Shown: positions 43,675 through 52,863, numbered from the stretch's first letter. The stretch: 64,000 nt of DNA from RBG-16-34-14 sp963798865 (GCA_963798865.1 CAWCVZ010000004.1:806001-870000), one strand, 5' to 3'. The notes: a model not told the origin generated them from the letters alone. Program-made: numbers and translations.

Positions 43675-44607
43675 TCAGCTTCTAAACACGTCTGTACTAA
43701 GGTAACGCAGACCGGAATCTACAACAATTGTTGCTACTGTTGCTTCGGGACCAAGCCTTTCAGCAATCCTAAGTGCAGCGACTATGTTTGCCCCTGTTGA
43801 AGTTCCTGCAAATATTGCTTCTTCCTTTGCAAGACGACGAGCCATGGTTTTTGCTTCCTCAGTTGTAACAGTTAGGATTTCATCTACTTCATCAGGTTTC
43901 CATAGCGGGGGGATAAACCCTATTCCGATTCCTTCTATCTTATGCGAACCGGAAGGTTTACCTGAAAGTACTGCCGATTCCGCTGGTTCAACTGCAATAA
44001 CTTTTAATTCAGGATTATGTTTACGAAGAGTGTGTGCGGTTCCATGAATTGAGTGTGCGGTACTTACGGTTTGAACAAACGCATCCACGTTTCCGTCTGT
44101 TTGTGTCCATATTTCTTCACCGAGAGGAAAGTATCCGGCTTCACCATCACTATTATTAAGTTGATCGCACCACCAGTATCCAGGTTTTTTGCTAATCTCC
44201 TGAGAAGTTGTAATCATCTTTTTTATCAGCTGTTCGGTTATTTTTTTATTATCGCTTTGAACGTCCGTAATCTCAGCACCATAGGCTTGCATCGTTATGC
44301 GTTTCTCATCGCTGAATGCATCCGAGAATACAAAATGAGATTTATATCCAAGCGCAGCACAAACAAGTGCGAGTGAAATTCCTGTGGTTCCGGCAGTATA
44401 TTCGACAACAGTACCACCAGGCTTGAGCCTTCCGTTCCTAGCAGCTGATTCGATAAGCACTTTAGCAAGCCGGTCTTTCATACTTCCGGTCGGATTAGCC
44501 GACTCCATTTTAACTACAACTCGTGCACATCCTTCAGGTACAACTTGGCGAAGTTCAACCAAAGGTGTATTACCAATTGCGCTTAGAATGTATTTCCGCA
44601 GTTGCAT
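43675..44607 (-). CDS. PLP-dependent cysteine synthase-family enzyme
   Basis: The ATG at 44605-44607 (AGGTGA five bases upstream) gives 310 aa; a GTG nine bases earlier is also open. The fold-type II PLP features are GNTPLVEL, the Schiff-base lysine in NPTGSMKDRL (K44 from the ATG), and the phosphate loop GTSTGANIVAA. The substrate-binding loop reads TAGTTG rather than TSGNTG of CysK, so the carboxylate partner or amino donor may differ. The gene is visibly richer in G+C than its surroundings and is flanked by long noncoding DNA, hinting at horizontal transfer. O-acetylserine sulfhydrylase is the default guess. Confidence 0.87.
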   Translation of the reverse strand: MQLRKYILSAIGNTPLVELRQVVPEGCARVVVKMESANPTGSMKDRLAKVLIESAARNGRLKPGGTVVEYTAGTTGISLALVCAALGYKSHFVFSDAFSDEKRITMQAYGAEITDVQSDNKKITEQLIKKMITTSQEISKKPGYWWCDQLNNSDGEAGYFPLGEEIWTQTDGNVDAFVQTVSTAHSIHGTAHTLRKHNPELKVIAVEPAESAVLSGKPSGSHKIEGIGIGFIPPLWKPDEVDEILTVTTEEAKTMARRLAKEEAIFAGTSTGANIVAALRIAERLGPEATVATIVVDSGLRYLSTDVFRS

Positions 44608-44616
44608 AGTTATCAC

Positions 44617-45073
44617 CTATAAATTTAAAAATTGAATAAGTTAAATATTGTTCAAATCCCGACATTTCTTACTGGAGGAAAATGCTCTTTTCTTTACTTC
44701 TGAATTAAATTATGCTTTCGTTTTAAAGAAGCAATTGTTATTAACTATTAAAGAATTTGAAATTTGCGATTCATTTTCATTAACATATAAAAATGGTTTT
44801 TAACAGATTCTTAATTACTCATTCGCCACTTCTCCCTTTTCCCACTTCACCTTTATATTGCACTTGTTAAATATTTGTAAGGAATATTAATTTATCCTAT
44901 CTCCTTGTCACTTGAATTCCTTAACTATTCTTTTAAATTTGATGTTAGGTAAAGAAAAATTAATAATTACTAAATGAATTACAGGAATAATGGAATATTG
45001 TCTTTCAGAATTTCCATCTTTTCACTATTCCGGAGTTCCATTTTCAAAAAATCTGTTTTAGGTTTTTAAAAAC
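44617..45073. other. Intergenic region without recognisable gene (457 bases)
   Basis: AT-rich DNA between the divergent cysteine synthase-like gene and the VWA gene. It should contain both promoters. The only ORF-like item is a strong AGGAGG-like site (CTGGAGGAAA) followed by an eight-codon ORF at 44682-44708; there is nothing to show it is translated for a purpose. No repeat, tRNA or riboswitch pattern is evident. Confidence 0.6.
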
Positions 45074-46171
45074 ATGTTAGGAACGAGATTTACAAAATTT
45101 ATTCCTCAAAACCGGGAGTCACAGGGTTTTGAAGACTTGCTCAAATTGTTTCTGCAAATATTAATTGTAACATCGGGCGATGTTGCAGAAGCTCTGAATT
45201 GGCTTAACCAGCTTGATCAGAAATATGGATTAACAAACAATGAATATGGAATTGGAAATTTTATTGATGACTTAAAAGATAAGGGATATATTGAAGAGAA
45301 TGAAGATGGTTCAGGATTTAATATAACTGCAAGGAGTGAACAAAGTATAAGAAGACAATCACTTGAAGAAATTTTCGGCAAGTTGAAAAAATCTCCAAGG
45401 GGAAATCATCACTCACCTTTTACCGGTCAGGGTGATGAACCAACTTCTGACCGTCGCGAATATAATTTTGGTGATTCTATTGAACAGATTGATATGACTG
45501 ATTCAATAAAAAATGCTCAGATAAATCACGGCCTTGAGGAATTCAAATTAACAGAGAATGATCTTGAAATAGAAGAACGCGACTACAAGGCAATTACATC
45601 TACAGTTCTAATGATTGATATTTCACATTCGATGATACTTTATGGAGAGGATAGAATTACGCCCGCCAAAAAAGTTGCAATGGCTTTATCCGAACTAATT
45701 ACAACCAAATATCCAAAAGATACATTAGATATATTAGCTTTCGGTAATGATGCCTGGCCGATTGAAATTAAAGATCTCCCCTATCTTGAAGTCGGTCCTT
45801 ATCATACAAATACTGTGGCAGGACTGGAATTGGCGGTTGATATTCTAAGAAGAAGAAAAACAAGCAACAAACAAATTTTTATGATTACAGATGGAAAACC
45901 AACATGCTTAAAAGTCGGCTTAAAATATTATAAGAACAGTTTCGGTCTCGATAGAAAAATTGTTAATAAAACTCTCGACCAGGCTGCAAGATGCAGAAGG
46001 CTTGGAATTAATATTACAACTTTTATGATTGCAAGAGATCCTTACCTCCAGCAGTTTGTTAGAGAATTTACAAAAACCAATAATGGAAAAGCTTTCTACA
46101 GCAGCCTTTCTGGTTTAGGCGAATATATCTTTGAAGATTATGTAAGGAACAGAAGGAAGAAGCTTAAGTAA
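45074..46171 (+). CDS. VWA-domain protein paired with an AAA+ ATPase
   Basis: A 365-aa cytoplasmic protein without a signal peptide. Residues 1-100 form an unrecognised helical domain (FEDLLKLFLQILIVTSGDVA, possibly winged-helix-like), followed by a polar linker (about 100-165) and a von Willebrand A domain (176-360) with a metal-ion adhesion site: DISHSM (Asp182, Ser184, Ser186), then TNTVAGLELA and MITDGKPT. In MoxR/VWA and magnesium-chelatase ChlI/ChlD systems such a protein works with an AAA+ ring; the next gene encodes exactly such a partner. Target unknown. Confidence 0.88.
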   Translation: MLGTRFTKFIPQNRESQGFEDLLKLFLQILIVTSGDVAEALNWLNQLDQKYGLTNNEYGIGNFIDDLKDKGYIEENEDGSGFNITARSEQSIRRQSLEEIFGKLKKSPRGNHHSPFTGQGDEPTSDRREYNFGDSIEQIDMTDSIKNAQINHGLEEFKLTENDLEIEERDYKAITSTVLMIDISHSMILYGEDRITPAKKVAMALSELITTKYPKDTLDILAFGNDAWPIEIKDLPYLEVGPYHTNTVAGLELAVDILRRRKTSNKQIFMITDGKPTCLKVGLKYYKNSFGLDRKIVNKTLDQAARCRRLGINITTFMIARDPYLQQFVREFTKTNNGKAFYSSLSGLGEYIFEDYVRNRRKKLK

Positions 46172-46254
46172 AAACAAATTCAAGAATGTCAATCAATCAA
46201 CCAATCATTCATTCTCGTATGGTTGAATGATTTATCAATTACTAAAATAGGATT

Positions 46255-47073
46255 ATGATGGATATTACCACAATAAAAACTTTTGGTGAACTAAAAAGAA
46301 CCGGTTATAAAACAAGGTCTATTAAAGATGAACTGCGTGATAATCTTATAAAATTTTTAAAAGAAAAGGAAAATCCCTTTGAGGGAATTATTGGTTATGA
46401 TGAAACCGTAATTCCGGATATTCAGACAGCAATTCTTTCACGGCATAATATTATCCTTCTGGGATTAAGAGGACAGGCAAAGACAAGAATTGCAAGAATA
46501 ATGATAAACCTTCTCGATGAATATATTCCTGTTGTTGCCGGCTCTGAATTAAATGATGACCCTTTCAATCCTTTATCAAGATATTCAAAGGATATTTTAA
46601 ATGAACAGGGAGACGAAACAAAGATTGAATGGTTTCACCGTTCCCAAAGATACACGGAAAAACTTGCCACACCCGATGTTTCTGTTGCAGATTTAATCGG
46701 CGATGTTGATCCCATAAAAGCGGCGGCTTTAAAGCTGCCTTACTCAGATGAAAGAGTTATTCACTTTGGTTTAATTCCTCACTCCCACCGTTCAATTTTT
46801 GTAATTAATGAACTGCCTGATTTACAGGCAAGAATACAGGTTGCTTTATTTAATATACTTCAGGAAAGCGATATCCAGATAAGAGGATTTAAAGTCAGGC
46901 TTCCCCTTGATATACAATTTATTTTCACAGCAAACCCGGAAGATTATACAAACAGAGGTTCAATTGTAACTCCTTTAAAAGATAGAATTGACAGCCAGAT
47001 TCTAACACATTACCCAAAAACTTTAGCTTTATCTTTAAAAGATAACAGAGCAGGAATCAAAGTTTACAAATGA
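46255..47073 (+). CDS. AAA+ ATPase, magnesium chelatase ChlI/MoxR-like, N-terminal part (frameshifted)
   Basis: Encodes the nucleotide-binding core. Walker A is GLRGQAKTR (residues 70-78) instead of the common GPPGTGKT. The Walker B region is SIFVINELPDL with Asn184-Glu185 where Asp-Glu is usual, followed by QARIQVALFNILQE, and the sensor region is FTANPEDYTNRG. The frame breaks after LALSLK near 47030-47040 (a run of four A), and the protein continues at 47039-47803. Either ATG (46255 or 46258) may start it; the second fits AGGA better. It follows the VWA gene by 83 bases containing a small inverted repeat. Confidence 0.85.
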   Translation: MMDITTIKTFGELKRTGYKTRSIKDELRDNLIKFLKEKENPFEGIIGYDETVIPDIQTAILSRHNIILLGLRGQAKTRIARIMINLLDEYIPVVAGSELNDDPFNPLSRYSKDILNEQGDETKIEWFHRSQRYTEKLATPDVSVADLIGDVDPIKAAALKLPYSDERVIHFGLIPHSHRSIFVINELPDLQARIQVALFNILQESDIQIRGFKVRLPLDIQFIFTANPEDYTNRGSIVTPLKDRIDSQILTHYPKTLALSLKDNRAGIKVYK

Positions 47074-47803
47074 TCAGAAGAAAAAAATAAATACAAGCCA
47101 GCTTCTCAAAGATCTTGTTGAACAGATTGCATTTGAAGCACGTAGCAGTGAATACATTGATCCTAAAAGTGGTGTCTCTGCGAGGTTAACAATATCAGCT
47201 TATGAAAATCTAATCAGCACTGCCGAGAGAAGAATGATTCTGAATAATGAAGACTGCACTCATTTAAGGATTTCAGATTTATATGGAGTTATCCCTGCAA
47301 TTACCGGAAAGATAGAACTTGTTTATGAAGGCGAACAGGAAGGTCCTGCAAAAGTAGCACATATACTTATCAGCAAAGCAATAAGAAATATGTTTGATAA
47401 ATATTTTCCCTCGCCTGACAAAACAAGTAGGAAAGATTCAAATGTTAGAGCCAAAACTCAGCCCGAAAAATTTCAAACAGAACCGGGATTATATAACTCA
47501 ATCACAAACTGGTTTAATAAAGGAAATATGGTAGATATTATTAATACCAGCTCCGACAAGGATTATGAAAATACAGTTTCAAAGGTTCCCGGGTTAAAAG
47601 AGATTGTAAAAAAATACCAGCCGGGAATAAATGGAAGAGATAATATCCTGATGATGGAATTTGTGCTTCATGGTTTAGCAGAATATTCCATGCTTAGTAA
47701 ATTCCGTTTGGAAAATGGATTGCAGTTTAAAGATATGTTAAGCTCAATGTTTACTGTTTCGGAAGAAGATGAAAATGAAGCACCTGATGAGGATATGTAT
47801 TGA
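47039..47803 (+). CDS. AAA+ ATPase, magnesium chelatase ChlI/MoxR-like, C-terminal part
   Basis: Continues the ATPase from 46255 after a one-base shift: ITEQESKFTNDQKKKINTSQ, then LLKDLVEQIAFEARSSEYID and PKSGVSARLTISAYENLIST, the lid domain typical of chelatase/MoxR ATPases. LRISDLYGVIPAITGKIELV follows. The final 150 residues are not recognised. There is no ribosome binding site at the shift, so this is not a separate gene. The whole protein would be about 515 aa. Confidence 0.8.
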   Translation, partial: KITEQESKFTNDQKKKINTSQLLKDLVEQIAFEARSSEYIDPKSGVSARLTISAYENLISTAERRMILNNEDCTHLRISDLYGVIPAITGKIELVYEGEQEGPAKVAHILISKAIRNMFDKYFPSPDKTSRKDSNVRAKTQPEKFQTEPGLYNSITNWFNKGNMVDIINTSSDKDYENTVSKVPGLKEIVKKYQPGINGRDNILMMEFVLHGLAEYSMLSKFRLENGLQFKDMLSSMFTVSEEDENEAPDEDMY

Positions 47804-47880
47804 TATTCATTATCCAGCCCTGATTCTTTTTATCTTCCTTATTTAATTATTATTTTGGCATCAACTGATTTTTTCTGTTG

Positions 47881-48525
47881 ATGAAAGATTCCAAAAAGAA
47901 AATTATTATTATCGGGCCCGCTTATCCTTACCGCGGCGGCAATTCCCTTTTTATCTCCTACGTATATGATTTGCTTAAGGACCATTTTGATGTAAAGCTT
48001 TTTAATTACAGCCTGCTTTACCCTTCTATTTTATTCCCTGGAACAACCCAATTTGATAAAAGCACATTTGTAATTAAAAAAGTGCCGGGTGAAAGAATCG
48101 TTAATTCAATAAATCCATTCAGCTGGATAAAGACATCAGCAAGAATAAAAAATGAAAACCCTGATCTTGTTATTTTCGATTGGTGGCATCCATTTTTCTC
48201 CTTCTGTCATTATTCAATTTCACAAATGATAAAAAGTAGGCTTGGAAAGAAAATTCTTTTCATCACAGAAAATGTAATTTCACACGAAGGACATTTTATT
48301 GACAGAATTCTAACCAAAATTGGAATCAGCAATGCTACATTTTTTTTAGCTCTTTCAGATAAAGTTGAAAAAGATTTAAAAGAGCTTACTCAGAGAAAAG
48401 TTTTCCGTTCTGAATTGCCAGTGTATGAATGTTATACCGGGAATGATTTAACTAATATTGAAGCGAAAAATAATTTAGGTTTAAATAATGATGACAAAGT
48501 TCTGCTTATTTTTTGGATATGTTAG
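47881..48525 (+). CDS. GT4-type glycosyltransferase, N-terminal part (frameshifted)
   Basis: The ATG at 47881 opens the GT-B N-terminal domain: KKKIIIIGPAYPYRGGNSLF, a glycine-rich loop region, then NPDLVIFDWWHPFFSFCHYS. The frame ends by shifting at a T-rich run near 48500-48513 (KVLL to FFGYVRKYKG in the other frame). The C-terminal donor-binding domain follows at 48488-49036. The intact protein would be about 380 aa. It probably transfers a sugar in surface-polysaccharide or lipopolysaccharide synthesis, judging by the heptosyltransferase-like gene next to it. Confidence 0.85.
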   Translation: MKDSKKKIIIIGPAYPYRGGNSLFISYVYDLLKDHFDVKLFNYSLLYPSILFPGTTQFDKSTFVIKKVPGERIVNSINPFSWIKTSARIKNENPDLVIFDWWHPFFSFCHYSISQMIKSRLGKKILFITENVISHEGHFIDRILTKIGISNATFFLALSDKVEKDLKELTQRKVFRSELPVYECYTGNDLTNIEAKNNLGLNNDDKVLLIFWIC

Positions 48526-49036
48526 AAAATATAAAGGTCTCGATATTCTTTTTGATGCTTTTAAATTGGCCATTAAAAATGAACCTAAATTAAAATTGCT
48601 TGTTGCCGGAGAATTTTATGATAATCCGGAACCTTATGTTGATCAAATCAAAAAATTAAATATTGAAAGTGATGTAAAATTATTCAATCAATTTATTCCA
48701 AACGAAGAAGTACAAAAATATTATATGGCTTCTGATCTTGTAGTTCTGCCTTACAGAAGTGCAACTCAAAGCGGGATACTTAATGTCGCATATGGTTTTA
48801 ACAAACCTGTCCTCGTTACTAATGTTGGGGGATTATCTGAATTCGTTGTAAATGAAAAAACAGGATTGATCGTACCGCCGGAATCACCGGAGGAAATTGC
48901 AAAAGGGATTAATAAATTTTTTGAACTGAGAAACTATATTGATTTTGAAGGCAGCATAAAAGCACTTGTAAAAAATAATGAATTTGAAAAACTTCCATCT
49001 GTAATTTCTGAAATAATTGAAGAGACCAGAAATTGA
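48488..49036 (+). CDS. GT4-type glycosyltransferase, C-terminal part
   Basis: The nucleotide-sugar-binding Rossmann domain of the enzyme begun at 47881. It shows FFGYVRKYKGLDILFDAFKL, KLLVAGEFYDNPEP, VVLPYRSATQSGILNVAYGF (with the E-x7-E-like loop replaced by a Ser/Gly/Asn-rich version common in this subgroup) and PVLVTNVGGLSEFVVNEKTG. The first few residues of the open frame are shadow. Its TGA overlaps the TTG start of the next gene, indicating coupled translation. Confidence 0.85.
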   Translation: MMTKFCLFFGYVRKYKGLDILFDAFKLAIKNEPKLKLLVAGEFYDNPEPYVDQIKKLNIESDVKLFNQFIPNEEVQKYYMASDLVVLPYRSATQSGILNVAYGFNKPVLVTNVGGLSEFVVNEKTGLIVPPESPEEIAKGINKFFELRNYIDFEGSIKALVKNNEFEKLPSVISEIIEETRN

Positions 49037-50169
49037 TTTTAAAGACTGATTGCAGCCTTTTTCCCGGTGACAGGCCTTGCATTCCAAATAAAAAAATGGG
49101 AATTAAATGTGATGATTGTAATTATTATTCACCTGTGAAAAATAAAATATTAATAATAAAACTTGATGCCGTTGGAGATGTTTTAAGAACAACTTCAATT
49201 TTATCAGCATTAAAAGAAGCTAATCCGGTATCGCACATTTCCTGGTTAACCAGGGAAAGTGCAAAGGATTTATTCATTAACAATCCGTTAGTGGATGAAG
49301 TTGTAGTTTTTGAAGATCCTGAAACTATTTCAAGACTATCAGTTGAAAACTTTGAACTTTTAATTCATCCTGATGCATCACCAGTTAGTTCCGCTATCGC
49401 AGCTATAATTAAAGCAAAAACAAAAAAGGGGTATATCCTAAATGAATTGGGTAAAGTTGTTCCGGTAAATGAAGATGCAGTTGAATGGCTTGAAATGGGT
49501 GCATTTGATGAATTCAAAAGAAGAAATACAAAAACCTATCAGCAAATACTTCATGAGATTTCAGGTCTTCAATATAAAAAGGGAGAAATAATTTTAAACC
49601 TTACTGAAGAAGAAAAAAAATTCAGAGATGATTTCAAAAAAGAAAATAATCTTGATAAATATGAATTTATCATCGGTTTAAATACCGGCGCAAGTAAACG
49701 CTGGAAAATGAAACAGTGGAGATATGATGGATTTAAAGAACTTATATCTAAGCTTAGCGATAACAAAAATATAGGAATACTTCTTTATGGCGGCAGTTAT
49801 GAAAAAGAAAGGAACCAATCATTAAAAAAGAATTATCCTCATTTAATTGATACAGGTTCAGAGAATAGTTTGAGAGAATTTTTTTCTTTAATGGATTTAT
49901 GCAACGTTTTGGTTACTGGTGATACTTTAGCTCTGCATGCAGCAACTGCTTTGAAGAAAAAGATAATATGTTTGTTTGGACCAACATCAAGCGCTGAAAT
50001 TGAAGACTATGGAAGGATAACTAAAATAATACCTGATCTTGATTGTTTGGTTTGTTACAAAACTGAGCCGGAATCAGATCCTACTTGCATGGATTTAATA
50101 ACCTCCGGCATGGTTTATAGAGCTGTAAGCAAAGCAATCTCATCAATAAAATCTCAACCCGCCCAGTAA
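49033..50169 (+). CDS. GT9-family glycosyltransferase (heptosyltransferase-like) with N-terminal four-cysteine motif
   Basis: A 378-aa GT-B enzyme. After a short N-terminus with four cysteines (CSLFPGDRPCIPNKKMGIKC followed by DDC, likely a zinc knuckle), the heptosyltransferase core begins: KILIIKLDAVGDVLRTTSIL, then GLNTGASKRWKMKQW and VTGDTLALHAATALKKKIICLFG. These are the lipopolysaccharide core heptosyltransferase signatures, so it likely adds a sugar to LPS core or another surface glycan. The TTG start overlaps the upstream GT4 stop (TTGA). Its 3' end overlaps the convergent phosphorylase by 16 bases. Confidence 0.9.
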   Translation: MILKTDCSLFPGDRPCIPNKKMGIKCDDCNYYSPVKNKILIIKLDAVGDVLRTTSILSALKEANPVSHISWLTRESAKDLFINNPLVDEVVVFEDPETISRLSVENFELLIHPDASPVSSAIAAIIKAKTKKGYILNELGKVVPVNEDAVEWLEMGAFDEFKRRNTKTYQQILHEISGLQYKKGEIILNLTEEEKKFRDDFKKENNLDKYEFIIGLNTGASKRWKMKQWRYDGFKELISKLSDNKNIGILLYGGSYEKERNQSLKKNYPHLIDTGSENSLREFFSLMDLCNVLVTGDTLALHAATALKKKIICLFGPTSSAEIEDYGRITKIIPDLDCLVCYKTEPESDPTCMDLITSGMVYRAVSKAISSIKSQPAQ

Positions 50170-52718
50170 ACAACCCCCACTTCAAAAGGATTAATTAACA
50201 TAGGATTTTTAGGAACTATACGTATTGTAAAACCCTGCTGTCCGCTATGCTTTGTTACAATGTTACCCTTGTACTTAACAACACCATCAGTTGATTTTGC
50301 TGGCGACATAATTACAGTTGAACTGTATTCCGGATTATCCTGTTTTTCAACCGGACCAAAATAAAGCTGAACTTCCACATCATCGGGGGTTAGTTCGCCA
50401 AGATTAATTTCTGCATCGACTGGAAATTCTTCACCAACAAAAATTGATCTTGAATTTTTACCATTTAATACTTTCCCAACTTTAATTAGTGACCATTTCT
50501 TTTTAACTTTTTCTTTCCAGTCGGCAAGCTCAATGGCTTTACTCCATTTTTCTTTCTGTAACTCCTCTCTTTTTTCATGAGCCTTAATGTAGAATTTTTC
50601 AAAATATTCCTGAACCATCCTGTGAGTGTTAAAGTATGGACCAAGCTTTTTCATAGAATTTTTAACCTTATTAATCCATCCGCGCGGAAGCAAATCCTCA
50701 CCTCTCAAATAGAAGAGTGGAACTATTTGTGTTTCAAGAATATGATATAACTGTCTTGCTTCAACCTCATCCTGGTAATCATGATCAGAATATTCTTCTC
50801 CATTGCCGATTTTCCATCCGACTTCCGGATCAAAACCCTCATCCCACCATCCATCAAGTATGCTGAAGTTTAATCCGCCGTTTGCGATAATCTTCATACC
50901 GGAAGTACCGCTTGCCTCTAAGGGTCTGCGCGGAGTATTTAACCAGACATCACAACCTTCTACCATATAGCGTGCAACGTTCATATCGTAATTTTCAATA
51001 AATACAATTCTCCTTCTGAATCTTTCCTCTTTTGCAACCTGGCAGATTTCCTGAATTAATCTTTTTCCTTCTTCATCTTTAGGATGAGCTTTACCTGCAA
51101 TAATAAACTGAACCGGCTGATTTTTATTATTGAGAATATCTGCCAGTCTTTCAACATCTTTAAATATTAAAGTAGCTCTTTTATATGTTGCAAACCTTCT
51201 GGCAAATCCAATTGTTAAGGCAGTCGGATCAAGCACTTCAGTTGCCAAAGCAATTTCTGCATGACTTTCACCTCTTAAATTAGATTGAAGAGCAAGTCTT
51301 CTTCTGGCAAATGCAACAAGTCTTTCTCTCCTGCGTTCATGTGTTCTCCAAAGTTCTTCATCAGGAATATTATCTATTCTTTTCCAGAGCAGTTCTGAAA
51401 CAGGATTATTAACCCAATTCTCACCAATATATTGTACAAAAAGATCTTCCATCTCTCTTGAAATATGAGACCTGAGATGAACCCCGTTTGTTATATAATC
51501 AATTGGTATTTCATTAAACGGAACATCTGTATAACCTGATACCCACATCTTTTTAGAGACTGCACCATGCAGCTTACTAACTCCGTTTACATAACCTGCA
51601 GTATTCATTGCAAGATGAGCCATGTTAAAAACAGAAGATTCTTTATCCCTATAAATTGTTCCAAGAGAATAAAATTCTTTATCACTTATTTTAAGTTCTT
51701 CCCTGTAAAACTTGCCAAGGTATTTTTCAATAAGCTCATTTGAAAATACATCAATGCCGGCGGGAACCGGTGTGTGTGTTGTAAAAATATTTGTATGAAA
51801 TCCAATTTCTCTGGCTTCTTTGTAGCTCAATCCCTCTTCCTGGATTAGATATCTCATTCTTTCAAGAGCCATAAAGGCAGAGTGTCCTTCATTCATATGG
51901 CAAACCATTGGTTGAATATTTAATGCCCTCATAGTTTTAATTCCACCGATACCAAGGATTATTTCCTGTTCAATCCTTGTTTCTATGTTGCCGCCATAAA
52001 GAGCTCGGGTTATTTTTCTGTCAGCTTCAGAATTTTGAGGAACATTTGTATCGAGTAAATAGAGAGGCACCCTGCCCACATCAATTTTCCACACCTGGAA
52101 AAAAACTTCCTTGGAATCATATTTAACTGAAAGAGAGAATGGCAGATTTTTTTCATCAAAAACTATTTTCATTGGAAGATTATTAAAATCATTCAACTCA
52201 TATCTTTCCAGCTGCCAGCCATCAGAATTTAAATACTGCTGAAAGTAACCTTCCCTGTATAACAAACCTATTCCGATAAGCGGAATACCCAGATCACTCG
52301 AAGCTTTAAGATGATCACCTGCTAAAACTCCAAGGCCGCCGCTATAAGTCTGAAGACATTCTGTTAATCCAAATTCAGCGGAGAAATAAATAATATTAAT
52401 ATTTTTGAGATGACTATAATTTCTACTGTACCATGTTTTTGCTTTTAAATAATCCTGTAAGCTTTTATATACTCTATCAAGATGCGATCTGAAACCATCA
52501 TCGCGAGAAACTTCTTCAAGCCGCTCCTGGCTAACCTTTCCAAGAACCATTACAGAATTATGATTTGTTTCCTCCCAAAATTCCCTGTCAAGCCTTCTGA
52601 AAAGTTCGCGGGCATCAGGATTCCAGGTCCACATAAGATTATATGCAACTTCCCGCAAATGTTCGAGGTTTTCAGGTAATGATGGAATTACATTATACGT
52701 TCCAAGAAATTTATGCAT
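50154..52718 (-). CDS. Alpha-glucan (glycogen/maltodextrin) phosphorylase
   Basis: An 854-aa PLP enzyme that releases glucose-1-phosphate from alpha-1,4-glucans. It belongs to the GT35 branch with a DUF3417-like N-terminus (EHLREVAYNLMWTWNPDARE). Core motifs are YFSAEFGLTE, HTPVPAGIDVF, and near residue 609 the PLP lysine in EASGTSGMKIIANGGLN. A beta-rich C-terminal segment follows. The gene is monocistronic, ends inside the 3' end of the GT9 gene, and begins about 185 bases from the hairpins that end the next T9SS gene. No glycogen synthase or debranching enzyme is near. Confidence 0.95.
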   Translation of the reverse strand: MHKFLGTYNVIPSLPENLEHLREVAYNLMWTWNPDARELFRRLDREFWEETNHNSVMVLGKVSQERLEEVSRDDGFRSHLDRVYKSLQDYLKAKTWYSRNYSHLKNINIIYFSAEFGLTECLQTYSGGLGVLAGDHLKASSDLGIPLIGIGLLYREGYFQQYLNSDGWQLERYELNDFNNLPMKIVFDEKNLPFSLSVKYDSKEVFFQVWKIDVGRVPLYLLDTNVPQNSEADRKITRALYGGNIETRIEQEIILGIGGIKTMRALNIQPMVCHMNEGHSAFMALERMRYLIQEEGLSYKEAREIGFHTNIFTTHTPVPAGIDVFSNELIEKYLGKFYREELKISDKEFYSLGTIYRDKESSVFNMAHLAMNTAGYVNGVSKLHGAVSKKMWVSGYTDVPFNEIPIDYITNGVHLRSHISREMEDLFVQYIGENWVNNPVSELLWKRIDNIPDEELWRTHERRRERLVAFARRRLALQSNLRGESHAEIALATEVLDPTALTIGFARRFATYKRATLIFKDVERLADILNNKNQPVQFIIAGKAHPKDEEGKRLIQEICQVAKEERFRRRIVFIENYDMNVARYMVEGCDVWLNTPRRPLEASGTSGMKIIANGGLNFSILDGWWDEGFDPEVGWKIGNGEEYSDHDYQDEVEARQLYHILETQIVPLFYLRGEDLLPRGWINKVKNSMKKLGPYFNTHRMVQEYFEKFYIKAHEKREELQKEKWSKAIELADWKEKVKKKWSLIKVGKVLNGKNSRSIFVGEEFPVDAEINLGELTPDDVEVQLYFGPVEKQDNPEYSSTVIMSPAKSTDGVVKYKGNIVTKHSGQQGFTIRIVPKNPMLINPFEVGVVYWAG

Positions 52719-52819
52719 TTCTACTCCGGTCGTTGTACAAAATTATTAAACAGGGAATATTAATCTTTTTAAATATATTAAAATATGCCGGGAGATTTCA
52801 TATATGTATAAAAAATAAA

Positions 52820-52841
52820 AAACCGGAAAAAAATCCGGTTT
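52820..52841 (-). terminator. Distal intrinsic terminator (tandem) after the 973-aa T9SS gene
   Basis: On the minus strand AAACCGGA, a six-T loop, TCCGGTTT and TTTATTTTTT follow. Together with the hairpin at 52864-52892 it makes a double terminator downstream of the gene ending at 52904 and ahead of the phosphorylase promoter. Confidence 0.88.
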
Positions 52842-52863
52842 AAAAAAGTCTTTCTGTTGGAAT

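Noticed and set aside
44682..44708. Eight-codon ORF behind a strong ribosome binding site, possible leader peptide
   Set aside because: Too short, about 370 bases from the next gene, no codon run or attenuator hairpin seen.
47074..47233. Gap between the two AAA+ ORFs as a true intergenic region
   Set aside because: The frame of the second ORF is open through the gap and encodes the expected lid domain, so the gap is coding.
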